This document shows positions 6,881 through 13,550 of a stretch of 17,070 bases of DNA, piece by piece (within the stretch, counting starts at the first letter, position 1; the number at the start of each line of letters is the position of its first letter). Position numbers and translations under genes: made by a program. The stretch is taken from NCBI GenBank assembly GCA_003155175.1, contig PMFP01000167.1, positions 16,323 through 33,392 of the forward strand, given 5' to 3'. This DNA comes from Vulcanimicrobiota bacterium (GTDB lineage Bacteria > Vulcanimicrobiota > Vulcanimicrobiia > Vulcanimicrobiales > Vulcanimicrobiaceae). Under the pieces are notes generated by a model that made no database searches, had not been told where the DNA came from, and saw only the letters and a list, made by a program, of their open reading frames with translations.

Positions 6881-9800
6881 ATGAGACATTTGTTGTCCCT
6901 CCGTCGTGTCGCGGTGGCGCTGCTTCTTCTCGTCGCATTCCTCAGCCAGGGAACATGGGCACTGGCTGGGACCACGGGCGGACTCAGCGGCACCGTTACT
7001 GACGACAAAGGCGCTCCCGTCGCCGGAGCGGCCGTGAAGGCCGTTTCGCCGTCGGAGACCGTGTCGCAGACGACGGATGCCTCCGGGCATTTCGGGTTCC
7101 TTTCCCTTGCGCCCGACACGTATACGGTGTCGATCACGAAGGATGGATTCAACCCCAACTCCTACACGGGCGTGACGGTCTTCGCAGACCAGGCACTCAC
7201 GCTCTCGTTTCGCTTGACTCCGAGTCTCAAAGTCATCGCCAACACGACCAGCAAAACTTCGGCCAGCCTGGTCAGCTCGTCCAGAACGTCGGACGTCTAC
7301 GCGGTGACCGCGGCGCAGCAGAACGCCGTCAAGGGTCTCGGCGGCGGCTACAACTTGGATAGCGCGTATGCGGGCATTTACTCGCAGCCGGGCGTTCAAG
7401 GTCAAGTCGGCGTCTACGGCTTCGGCCAAGTCTTTTACATTCGCGGTTCGGCGTACAGCCAAGTCGGATACGAGTTCGACGGCGTCCCGGTGAACCGCGC
7501 GTTCGACAACTACAACGCCAACTCGCTCTCCGACACCGGCACTCAGCAGACCGAAGTCTACACCGGCGGTTCGCCCGCAGGCGCGACCTCGCCGACGCTG
7601 GCCGGCTACATCAATCAGGTCATCAAGACCGGAACGTATCCGGGAACCGCGACGGCGGTCGGCGGAATCGGTTCGCCGAACTTCTATCACAAGCTCGACT
7701 TCGAGGGCGGCGGCGCCACGCCCGACCGGCTCTTCTCTTGGTATGCCGGCATTCGCGGCGTCAATTCGAGCTATCCGTTCATCAACAACCAGAACGGCGG
7801 CAACCTGTCCGCCGACGGCAGCAACCAGTACGGCATCTCGGGAATCTCTACGAGCCCGTTGGCCATTTTGCTGCTCCCGGCGTACAACAACGGACCTTGG
7901 TCCACGTGCTCGAACACGGGCGCGCCTGCCGCAGGCAGCCAAACCATCTTCGGGATTCCGACGTGTCAGTCGTATTCACCGGTCGGCTCGGGTCAACTGA
8001 GCTTCCCAAGCTACACCGCCGATCGCGAGAACGTCTTCAACTTCCACTTCGGGATTCCGCACCATCACGACGGCGGCAAAGACGACGTGCAGCTGCTGTA
8101 CGACAATTTTGCCTATCTCTCGACCTACGCCGATACGATCAACGCGTCGGGCGGTCTTGCAAATATCAACAAAGCGTACTATGGCTGGGGCGGTCCGACC
8201 GGCTACGGGGCGCAATTCGGCCTCGGCCCCTATCCGGGAGAGGGCGGTCCGTATTCGGACCTCTGCGCGTTCAACGCGTTCTTCGGCGGGTGCGCGACGT
8301 CGGGTCCCTCGACCGTGCCGTACCTCGACAAGCAGATCTTTGCGCCGGGAACGGCGTTTGGGCAGAATGCGTCGACCGCGAACGCCGTCACGTACTTCGC
8401 TCCCAATACCGGAACGAACCGCGCGGTCGGACAGGGCATTAACCCCAACGACGGCGGCGGCATTTGGAACAACGGTTCGATCATCAAGCTCCAGTACCAA
8501 AAGAACATCGGCTCGAGCGCGTTCGTCCGCTTGATGGGCTACACGTTCTACTCGAGTTGGCTCCAGAATAACCCGGCATCGCCCGCCGCCTTCGGCTTGG
8601 GCGCATACGGGTATTTCGGAACCGGCGCCGGATATCCGACGTTCGATTACGAGCTGAGCACGCATACCCGCGGTATTCAGCTCGACGCCGAAGATCAGGT
8701 CAACGCGCAGAACCTGCTGAGCCTGACCGGAAACTACACGACGGCCAGCGTAACGCGCTGGAACAACCAGTTCTATTCGGCGCCCAGCCATCCCACGAAC
8801 CTGACCGACGCGAACGGGAATTGCTACAGCGTTGCGACGGGCAGTCTCGGGTCCTGCCTGAGCAGCTCGACGGGCGGAACGTACGACTTTCCGACCGGCG
8901 GCTGGGCTACGAACAATGCCTGTGCGAACACGCCTGCGGGCTCGGCCGCTTGCGCGGCCGGAGCGGCTTTCACCGTCACGGTGCCCGGCGGCTACGGCAC
9001 GCTCAATCAGGTCGTACCGAAGTTCACTTCGCTCGCTCTGACGGATGAAATCCGCCCGAACGACAAGATCGATCTCAACGTCGGGCTTCGGTACGAGAAC
9101 TACACCTACGATTTCCCGAGCACGGTGAATTCAGAATTCAATTTCTGGTTCCGCACGGCTCAGAACTCGTATTGCTACGACCCGGCCACGGGCCAGCCGG
9201 TGCTCAATCCGGTGACGCCGACCTCGAATGCGTCGCTGGTCACCCCGGTCATCGCACCGAATCTCTTCGCCGGTCAAAACCCGGCTCTTTGCTACGCTGG
9301 GAATACGTTAAACCCATTAGTGGCGAACTCGGGCCGGCAAGCGGTTCATCCGAACGGCCTGGATGGAAACACGCTCTATACCAACGTCGGTGTGAGCTCG
9401 ATTTCTCATCCGCTCTGGTCGCCGCGCATCGGCGGCACCTATACGTTCGATCCCGACACGGTCCTGCGCGTCAACTACGGGCGCTACACGCAGCCGACCG
9501 AAACCGCGTTCGAACAGTACGAAAACGCCTCGGGCCGAGGTGCGGCGACGTTCGACTTCACGCACTTCTTCGGCCTCGGCTTCAACACGCCGGTGCACAA
9601 CAATCCGGTGCAGGTCTCGAACAACTACGACCTCTCGGTCGAGCACCACTTCACCAATACCGACTGGTCGGCGAAACTCTCGCCGTTCTACCGGTATACG
9701 ACCAACCAGATCGTGACCGTTTCGCTCGGCGGCAACTTCGCGTCCGGCATCAACGCCGGCACGCAGAAGACGACCGGCGTCGAACTGGCCATTCAGAAGG

Positions 9801-10840
9801 GCGACCCGAGCCGCAACGGGCTCTCGGGCCAGCTCTCCTACACGTATACCTACGGAGTCATTCGATACAGCAATCTGTCGAACGGCTCGAACACGATCAG
9901 CACGCTCAACAACTTCATCCGCTCGTACAACGGGCTGACGTCGTTTTGCGCGACCCATGCCGGTTCATCGCAATGCCCGACGGGGGCTCTAGCGGACGCG
10001 TTCCCGTACTACTGTGCGGGCGTCCCTACCGGTCCCAACGCAACCAATCAAGGCGTCGCAACGGTAGCTGCTTGTACGTTGCTGGGCGGGCATGCGATCC
10101 AGAACGCGTACTACAACCTGCCGGCTCAGGGCTTCCTCGATCCGAATGGTTACTATCCGGCGTACGCCAACAATCCACCTTATACGGCGCCGGACGGGGT
10201 GGCGGGGACCGCGCTCTCTCCCAACCAGTTCACGGGCTTCGTGCAATACAAGCACGACCGCTGGACGGCGACGGTGCAGGGCGTATTGCAGCAGGGGAAC
10301 TCGTACGGATCACCGACCGCGGTCATCGGTCTCGATCCTCGTAGTTGCGGCGCAAATCAGGTCGGAATTGCGGGCGTGGGGACCGGGCTCCAGCTCTACC
10401 CCAACTACCAAACGTGCGGGAGTTCCGCGTTTACCAGCTCCGGGAGCCTCGCAATACCCAACCCGGTGACGGGGCGCTTCGACACGCTCTCGCAGTATCG
10501 CAATCCATGGGTATTTAACATGGGGCTGCAATTCGGCTACGACGTCTCGTCGACGATCCACGCGCAGCTGACGTTGGCGAACGTCGTCAACACCTGCTTC
10601 GGTGGAACCTCGACGTCATGGTCGAGCGCCTATCCCGCAAACGGCTACGTCTGCGGATGGGCTCCGAACGGCTTCAGCTACATCGGGTCTCAACCCGGCG
10701 CGGGCTTCTTCTACGGGACCTCCGGAAGGGATGCGGCAAACGGAACGGCGCCATATCCCAACTGGATGAACCAGCCGTATAGCCCGCTCACGGGCGCCCT
10801 GCCGTTTCAGGCTTACCTGAACGTCAGCGTGAAACTCTAG
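6881..10840 (+). CDS. TonB-dependent receptor-like outer-membrane protein with carboxypeptidase-type regulatory domain
   Basis: A 1,319-residue secreted protein. ATG 6881 is preferred over the in-frame ATG 6869 because GAGGG (6871-6875) sits 5-6 bases before it and the product then starts with a textbook signal peptide (MRH...RR, hydrophobic core 10-22, likely cut after WALA, residue 29). Residues about 34-112 form a CarboxypepD_reg/CNA-B-like sandwich (GTVTDDKGAPVAGAAV...SGHFGFLSLAPDTYTVSI). Residues about 115-260 look like a plug domain, with YIRGSAYSQVGYEFDGVPV (186-204). The rest is rich in Asn, Gly, Tyr and Ser with many alternating aromatic strands, as expected for a beta-barrel with long loops, and ends in a strand (AYLNVSVKL). 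No obvious TonB box was found. The 18 cysteines fall as nine close pairs. The cargo is unknown; glycans, siderophores or peptides are all possible. No TonB/ExbBD or lipoprotein partner is adjacent. Confidence 0.85.
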   Translation: MRHLLSLRRVAVALLLLVAFLSQGTWALAGTTGGLSGTVTDDKGAPVAGAAVKAVSPSETVSQTTDASGHFGFLSLAPDTYTVSITKDGFNPNSYTGVTVFADQALTLSFRLTPSLKVIANTTSKTSASLVSSSRTSDVYAVTAAQQNAVKGLGGGYNLDSAYAGIYSQPGVQGQVGVYGFGQVFYIRGSAYSQVGYEFDGVPVNRAFDNYNANSLSDTGTQQTEVYTGGSPAGATSPTLAGYINQVIKTGTYPGTATAVGGIGSPNFYHKLDFEGGGATPDRLFSWYAGIRGVNSSYPFINNQNGGNLSADGSNQYGISGISTSPLAILLLPAYNNGPWSTCSNTGAPAAGSQTIFGIPTCQSYSPVGSGQLSFPSYTADRENVFNFHFGIPHHHDGGKDDVQLLYDNFAYLSTYADTINASGGLANINKAYYGWGGPTGYGAQFGLGPYPGEGGPYSDLCAFNAFFGGCATSGPSTVPYLDKQIFAPGTAFGQNASTANAVTYFAPNTGTNRAVGQGINPNDGGGIWNNGSIIKLQYQKNIGSSAFVRLMGYTFYSSWLQNNPASPAAFGLGAYGYFGTGAGYPTFDYELSTHTRGIQLDAEDQVNAQNLLSLTGNYTTASVTRWNNQFYSAPSHPTNLTDANGNCYSVATGSLGSCLSSSTGGTYDFPTGGWATNNACANTPAGSAACAAGAAFTVTVPGGYGTLNQVVPKFTSLALTDEIRPNDKIDLNVGLRYENYTYDFPSTVNSEFNFWFRTAQNSYCYDPATGQPVLNPVTPTSNASLVTPVIAPNLFAGQNPALCYAGNTLNPLVANSGRQAVHPNGLDGNTLYTNVGVSSISHPLWSPRIGGTYTFDPDTVLRVNYGRYTQPTETAFEQYENASGRGAATFDFTHFFGLGFNTPVHNNPVQVSNNYDLSVEHHFTNTDWSAKLSPFYRYTTNQIVTVSLGGNFASGINAGTQKTTGVELAIQKGDPSRNGLSGQLSYTYTYGVIRYSNLSNGSNTISTLNNFIRSYNGLTSFCATHAGSSQCPTGALADAFPYYCAGVPTGPNATNQGVATVAACTLLGGHAIQNAYYNLPAQGFLDPNGYYPAYANNPPYTAPDGVAGTALSPNQFTGFVQYKHDRWTATVQGVLQQGNSYGSPTAVIGLDPRSCGANQVGIAGVGTGLQLYPNYQTCGSSAFTSSGSLAIPNPVTGRFDTLSQYRNPWVFNMGLQFGYDVSSTIHAQLTLANVVNTCFGGTSTSWSSAYPANGYVCGWAPNGFSYIGSQPGAGFFYGTSGRDAANGTAPYPNWMNQPYSPLTGALPFQAYLNVSVKL

Positions 10841-10872
10841 AGGGTCTCCGCCTAGAGCCGATCGACGGCAAC

Positions 10873-10910
10873 GCCCCCGTTCGCGAATGCGAACGGGGGC
10901 TTTTTCTTTT
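10873..10910 (+). terminator. Strong intrinsic terminator of the receptor gene
   Basis: A perfect 12-bp stem, GCCCCCGTTCGC (10873-10884) with GCGAACGGGGGC (10889-10900), closes a GAAT loop and is followed by TTTTTCTTTT. It lies 33 bases after the receptor stop codon. Confidence 0.95.
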
Positions 10911-10935
10911 GCGCTGCGAAAGGGCGCCCTCACCG

Positions 10936-11148
10936 ATGCAGTACGGATATCAGTGCGAGGATTGCGAGGTCGCGATCTTCCCAACGACCACGCGCGGCGA
11001 ACTCGCCTGGCTGCGCGATCGCGTGCACGTCGTCCGCGAAATGCTCAAGCACACGACCACCGGCCTGGACCAGTGGATGATGGACGGGTTCGAATTTCTC
11101 GACGACCACGCCGGCCACAGCATCGTCCTCGTCAGCCGCCGCACGTAG
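10936..11148 (+). CDS. Small hypothetical protein with N-terminal CxxC
   Basis: A 70-residue soluble protein that I do not recognise. It begins MQYGYQCEDCEVAIF, with a single C-x-x-C like half of a zinc-ribbon knuckle. It is followed by a charged helical region with aromatic and Met residues (about 22-52: ELAWLRDRVHVVREMLKH, then WMMDGFEFL) and a short C-terminal strand. No second Cys pair is present, so a zinc site would need His residues (several are available) or dimerisation. ATG 10936 is chosen because the family-like start YxCxxC follows it; the frame is open slightly upstream. The Shine-Dalgarno sequence is weak (AAAGGG, about 12 bases away). Only 25 bases separate it from the receptor terminator, so its own promoter is hard to place and read-through is possible. 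Confidence 0.6.
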   Translation: MQYGYQCEDCEVAIFPTTTRGELAWLRDRVHVVREMLKHTTTGLDQWMMDGFEFLDDHAGHSIVLVSRRT

Positions 11149-11194
11149 CGGCCGCAATCGATCGACCGTAGTTCGGCTTCGCTCGCGAACGCAC

Positions 11195-11221
11195 AAAAAA
11201 ACGCCGCGAGTAGCGGCGTTT
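11195..11221 (-). terminator. Intrinsic terminator of the LysM gene
   Basis: AACGCCGC (11200-11207) and GCGGCGTT (11213-11220) form a perfect 8-bp stem around GAGTA. Read on the - strand, the stem is followed by a run of T (the A-run 11195-11201 on the + strand), as expected for termination of the leftward LysM gene, whose stop is 36 bases away. Confidence 0.88.
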
Positions 11222-11256
11222 GAACGACCTCGCCCACGTGCTGGGCGTTGCGTGAT

Positions 11257-11535
11257 TTACTGAGGTATGCGGAGGTGCTCGCCGGGCTGAATGCTCGCAG
11301 CCTGGAGATGGTTGACTTCACTGATGCGATCGATCGTGTCTTGCACGTCGGCATCCCCTGAATGGGCCGCCGCGATCGACCAGAGCGTGTCGCCCGGCTT
11401 CACGGTGACGACATCGTACCGGTGCGCGGTGGCAGCGTAGAGGTTGGTGCTCGAGAGCAACGGCAGGCTCACCATAAGGCTGAGGCCGGCCAACGCGATC
11501 ATCGGCATCAGGGTGATTCGTTTGCGCCTGTACAC
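11257..11535 (-). CDS. Small LysM protein, YneA-like putative SOS cell-division inhibitor
   Basis: A 92-residue protein with a basic N-terminus (MYRRKR), one hydrophobic segment (about 10-34, which could be a membrane anchor or a signal peptide ending LYA) and a single C-terminal LysM domain (about 41-91: VKPGDTLWSIAAAHSG ... IQPGEHLRIP). LysM binds peptidoglycan. This exact layout, one membrane segment plus one LysM, encoded divergently from lexA, is that of YneA in Bacillus and Rv2719c in Mycobacterium. Both are SOS-induced proteins that delay septation. The start is GTG 11533-11535 with AGGGGAG 8 bases upstream. LexA boxes lie 31 bases and further upstream of it, so SOS induction is strongly suggested. 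Function is inferred from architecture and position, since LysM proteins also serve as wall hydrolase partners. Confidence 0.85.
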   Translation of the reverse strand: MYRRKRITLMPMIALAGLSLMVSLPLLSSTNLYAATAHRYDVVTVKPGDTLWSIAAAHSGDADVQDTIDRISEVNHLQAASIQPGEHLRIPQ

Positions 11536-11566
11536 TGTGGTTTCTCCCCTCCCGGCTTTCTTGTGG

Positions 11567-11580
11567 CAAACGTTCGTTCG
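11567..11580. promoter_or_regulatory. LexA (SOS) box 1, proximal to the LysM gene
   Basis: Read on the - strand it is CGAACGAACGTTTG, a full match to the Bacillus-type LexA consensus CGAACRNRYGTTYG. It starts 31 bases upstream of the LysM start codon. A TAGTAT -10-like hexamer for the LysM gene (11582-11587 complement) directly abuts it, so LexA binding would block the promoter. Confidence 0.85.
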
Positions 11581-11606
11581 GATACTAGTGCCTCTATATC
11601 TTGGGC

Positions 11607-11620
11607 CGAACGCCCGTTCG
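11607..11620. promoter_or_regulatory. LexA (SOS) box 2, central
   Basis: CGAAC-GCCC-GTTCG has perfectly palindromic 5-base arms, and on the - strand it fully matches CGAACRNRYGTTYG. It is centred 40 bases from box 1 and 60 bases from box 3, roughly whole helical turns. It would overlap the -35 position for the leftward gene if TAGTAT is the -10. Confidence 0.88.
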
Positions 11621-11666
11621 TCCCCTAGATTCTACCACGCCCCTCGGAGCGGATGTCAAGATGGCC

Positions 11667-11680
11667 CGAACGTACGTTTG
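11667..11680. promoter_or_regulatory. LexA (SOS) box 3, proximal to lexA
   Basis: CGAACGTACGTTTG fully matches CGAACRNRYGTTYG on the + strand. It ends 84 bases before the lexA ATG and overlaps a possible -35 (TTGCAT, 11678-11683) paired with TAAGGT (11702-11707), which would give classical lexA autorepression. The promoter call itself is tentative. Confidence 0.88.
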
Positions 11681-11691
11681 CATTATTTGGT

Positions 11692-11708
11692 CACCTTATG
11701 TTAAGGTG
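11692..11708. promoter_or_regulatory. 17-base perfect inverted repeat in the lexA leader
   Basis: CACCTTA-TGT-TAAGGTG is a perfect 7-bp inverted repeat with a 3-base spacer, 12 bases downstream of LexA box 3 and 56 bases before the lexA ATG. It does not resemble the LexA box. It could be an operator for another regulator, part of the promoter core, or an RNA hairpin at the 5' end of the message. Confidence 0.45.
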
Positions 11709-11764
11709 TATCCGAAGTTGGTGCCATACGCATGGCATTGTGGCCTAGGCGGCCTGGAGGGGAT

Positions 11765-12385
11765 ATGTCCGAGAAACCCACGACCGAGCGCCAGCAGAGC
11801 ATTCTGGACGTGATCCACGCCTACACGCACGAGCGCGGCTACCCGCCCTCGGTACGGGAGATCGGCGAGCGGGTGGGCCTGTCGTCCTCGTCCACGATCC
11901 ACGCCCATCTCAAGGCACTCGAGCGGCGCGGACTGATCTCCCGCGACCCGACCAAGCCGCGCGCCCTGCGCTCCGAGGCGCCCGGCCGTGCCTTCGGCTC
12001 CGGACCCGACACCGTCGTCATGCCGATCGTCGGCAAGGTCGCGGCGGGCACGCCGATCACGGCGGCGGAGAATCGCGAGGGCGAGTTCGTGCTTCCGGCG
12101 TCGTTCGTGCCGCGCGGTTCCGAGGCGTTCATGCTCCGCGTCCAAGGCGATTCGATGATCGACGCGGCCATTCTCGACGGCGATCTCATCATGGTCCGCC
12201 CGCAGAAGGATGCCGACAACGGCGAGATCGTGGTCGCGATGCTCGAAGGCGAAGCGACGGTCAAGCGTTTCTTTAAGGAACGCGACCGGGTGCGCTTGCA
12301 GCCGGAGAATCCCACCATGGCGCCAATCTACGCGAGCGATGTCGAGATCATCGGCCGCGTCGAGGCCGTCGTCCGCCGCCTCTAA
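11765..12385 (+). CDS. lexA: LexA, SOS repressor and RecA-stimulated autoprotease
   Basis: A 206-residue repressor of DNA-damage genes. Residues 1-66 form the winged HTH (RGYPPSVREIGERVGLSS, then STIHAHLKALERRGLI). The self-cleavage site is Ala94-Gly95 in KVAAGTP. The catalytic Ser130 is in VQGDSM and Lys167 in EATVKRFF, so all autoproteolysis residues are intact. The C-terminal S24 peptidase domain has normal length. ATG 11765 has a strong GGAGGGG immediately upstream; the open frame extends to 11732 but that start lacks a Shine-Dalgarno sequence and adds a non-LexA tail. Three LexA boxes lie in the upstream divergent region, so it should be autoregulated. The next gene begins inside or directly after it, which suggests that lexA is the head of an operon. 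Confidence 0.97.
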   Translation: MSEKPTTERQQSILDVIHAYTHERGYPPSVREIGERVGLSSSSTIHAHLKALERRGLISRDPTKPRALRSEAPGRAFGSGPDTVVMPIVGKVAAGTPITAAENREGEFVLPASFVPRGSEAFMLRVQGDSMIDAAILDGDLIMVRPQKDADNGEIVVAMLEGEATVKRFFKERDRVRLQPENPTMAPIYASDVEIIGRVEAVVRRL

Positions 12386-13550
12386 GCAGGTTCGCCTTAT
12401 CCATGCCTTCGCGGAGCTGCCGTTCGTCGCGGCGGTCCGCGTAGCGCTTCCCTGGAGCCTGATCGGCTTAGCCGTCGCCGCCGGCATCCTGTTTTTTCTC
12501 GTTCCCGTGCCTGGCCCGTGGTTCGGGGTAGCGCTCGCCCGGCGCGTCTCGGGCGCGCTGGTGCCGGGATTCTCCGTCATGGCGGCCGTGCTCGCTCCCA
12601 TCCTTGCGTGGTGCCTGGCCGAGCGCGCGGGGTACGACCGAGCGGCGCTAGTTCTTGCGTCGGTAGCAAGCTTTGCGCTCGCTTTGCCGCGTCCGGTCTT
12701 CGCCCCCGACCCGCTCGCCTATCTGCACGCGCTCGGCGCCATCGGACTCTTCCTCGCGATGGCGGTCTGCGGCGCGACCGGCTTGTGCGTCGCCGTCGCG
12801 CGGCGCGCGATTCCGGCGCCGCAGGCGCGCGTCGCCGATTGGGTAGGCGCCGCGTCTGCGGTCGCGCTCTTTTCCGTGTTGCCGCTCTGGCACGTATCCA
12901 TCGCCGCCGACGTGACGCAGCTGATCGAGCCGCTCGCGCGGCTGGGCGACAGTTACCCCGCGCTCATGGCGATCGTCGTGGTGGAGACGCTGCTCTGGAC
13001 GGCCGGCATCCACGGCCCCGCGTCGCTCGCCGCGATCGTGACGCCCGTCTACCTTACGCTTCAAGTGCAGAACACCAATGCGTATGCCGCGCACGCGCCG
13101 CTCCCGCACATCGTCGTCGTCTCGCTCTTTCTCTTCGTCTTTCCCGGCGGGGCCGGCGCGACGTTGCCGCTGGCCGCGCTGCTCGCGATTTCGCGCGTCG
13201 CGAAGCTCCGCCGCATCGGGCGGCTCACGCTCTTGCCGTCGCTCTTTAACATCAACGAGCCGCTGATCTTCGGCATTCCTATCGTGTTCAATCCGTTTCT
13301 CGCGCTCCCGTTCGTACTGGCGCCCGCCGTGCTCGCGACGGTCACGTACGTTGCCGTCGCGTCGGGCTGGGTCGCGCGCGCGGCGTTCTACGTGCCGTCC
13401 GCGCTGCCGACGCCGGTCTCGACGTATCTTGCCACGCTCGATCCGCGCGCGCTCGTGCTCGTCGCCGTCAACCTCGCGCTCGCGACGGCGATCTACTTTC
13501 CGTTCGTGCGCGCGTACGAGCGGCACGTCGCCGAGCTCGCCGCAACGTGA
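12339..13550 (+). CDS. PTS EIIC-like membrane protein (lactose/cellobiose family)
   Basis: A polytopic inner-membrane protein of about 403 residues with roughly ten hydrophobic segments. It carries the two signatures of the cellobiose/chitobiose EIIC (ChbC/CelB) family: WTAGIHGPAS (220-229, with His225) and NINEPLIFGIPIVFNPFLALPF (key residues N304, N306, Glu307, P308). In ChbC the equivalent His and Glu bind the sugar hydroxyl that is phosphorylated, and their spacing here (82) is close to the known one (84). No EIIA, EIIB, EI or HPr is encoded nearby. The start is uncertain: after the lexA stop there is no ATG/GTG/TTG before the first transmembrane helix. I use ATG 12339, which overlaps lexA by 47 bases and gives a Ser/Arg-rich leader. 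A CTG near 12417 is an alternative. The stop overlaps the next gene as GTGA. Confidence 0.83.
   Translation: MSRSSAASRPSSAASKQVRLIHAFAELPFVAAVRVALPWSLIGLAVAAGILFFLVPVPGPWFGVALARRVSGALVPGFSVMAAVLAPILAWCLAERAGYDRAALVLASVASFALALPRPVFAPDPLAYLHALGAIGLFLAMAVCGATGLCVAVARRAIPAPQARVADWVGAASAVALFSVLPLWHVSIAADVTQLIEPLARLGDSYPALMAIVVVETLLWTAGIHGPASLAAIVTPVYLTLQVQNTNAYAAHAPLPHIVVVSLFLFVFPGGAGATLPLAALLAISRVAKLRRIGRLTLLPSLFNINEPLIFGIPIVFNPFLALPFVLAPAVLATVTYVAVASGWVARAAFYVPSALPTPVSTYLATLDPRALVLVAVNLALATAIYFPFVRAYERHVAELAAT

Noticed and set aside
10930..11196. 88-residue - strand frame over the CxxC gene
   Set aside because: It would run from the LysM terminator into the receptor terminator with no ribosome site. 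The + strand frame has the CxxC and a more protein-like composition.
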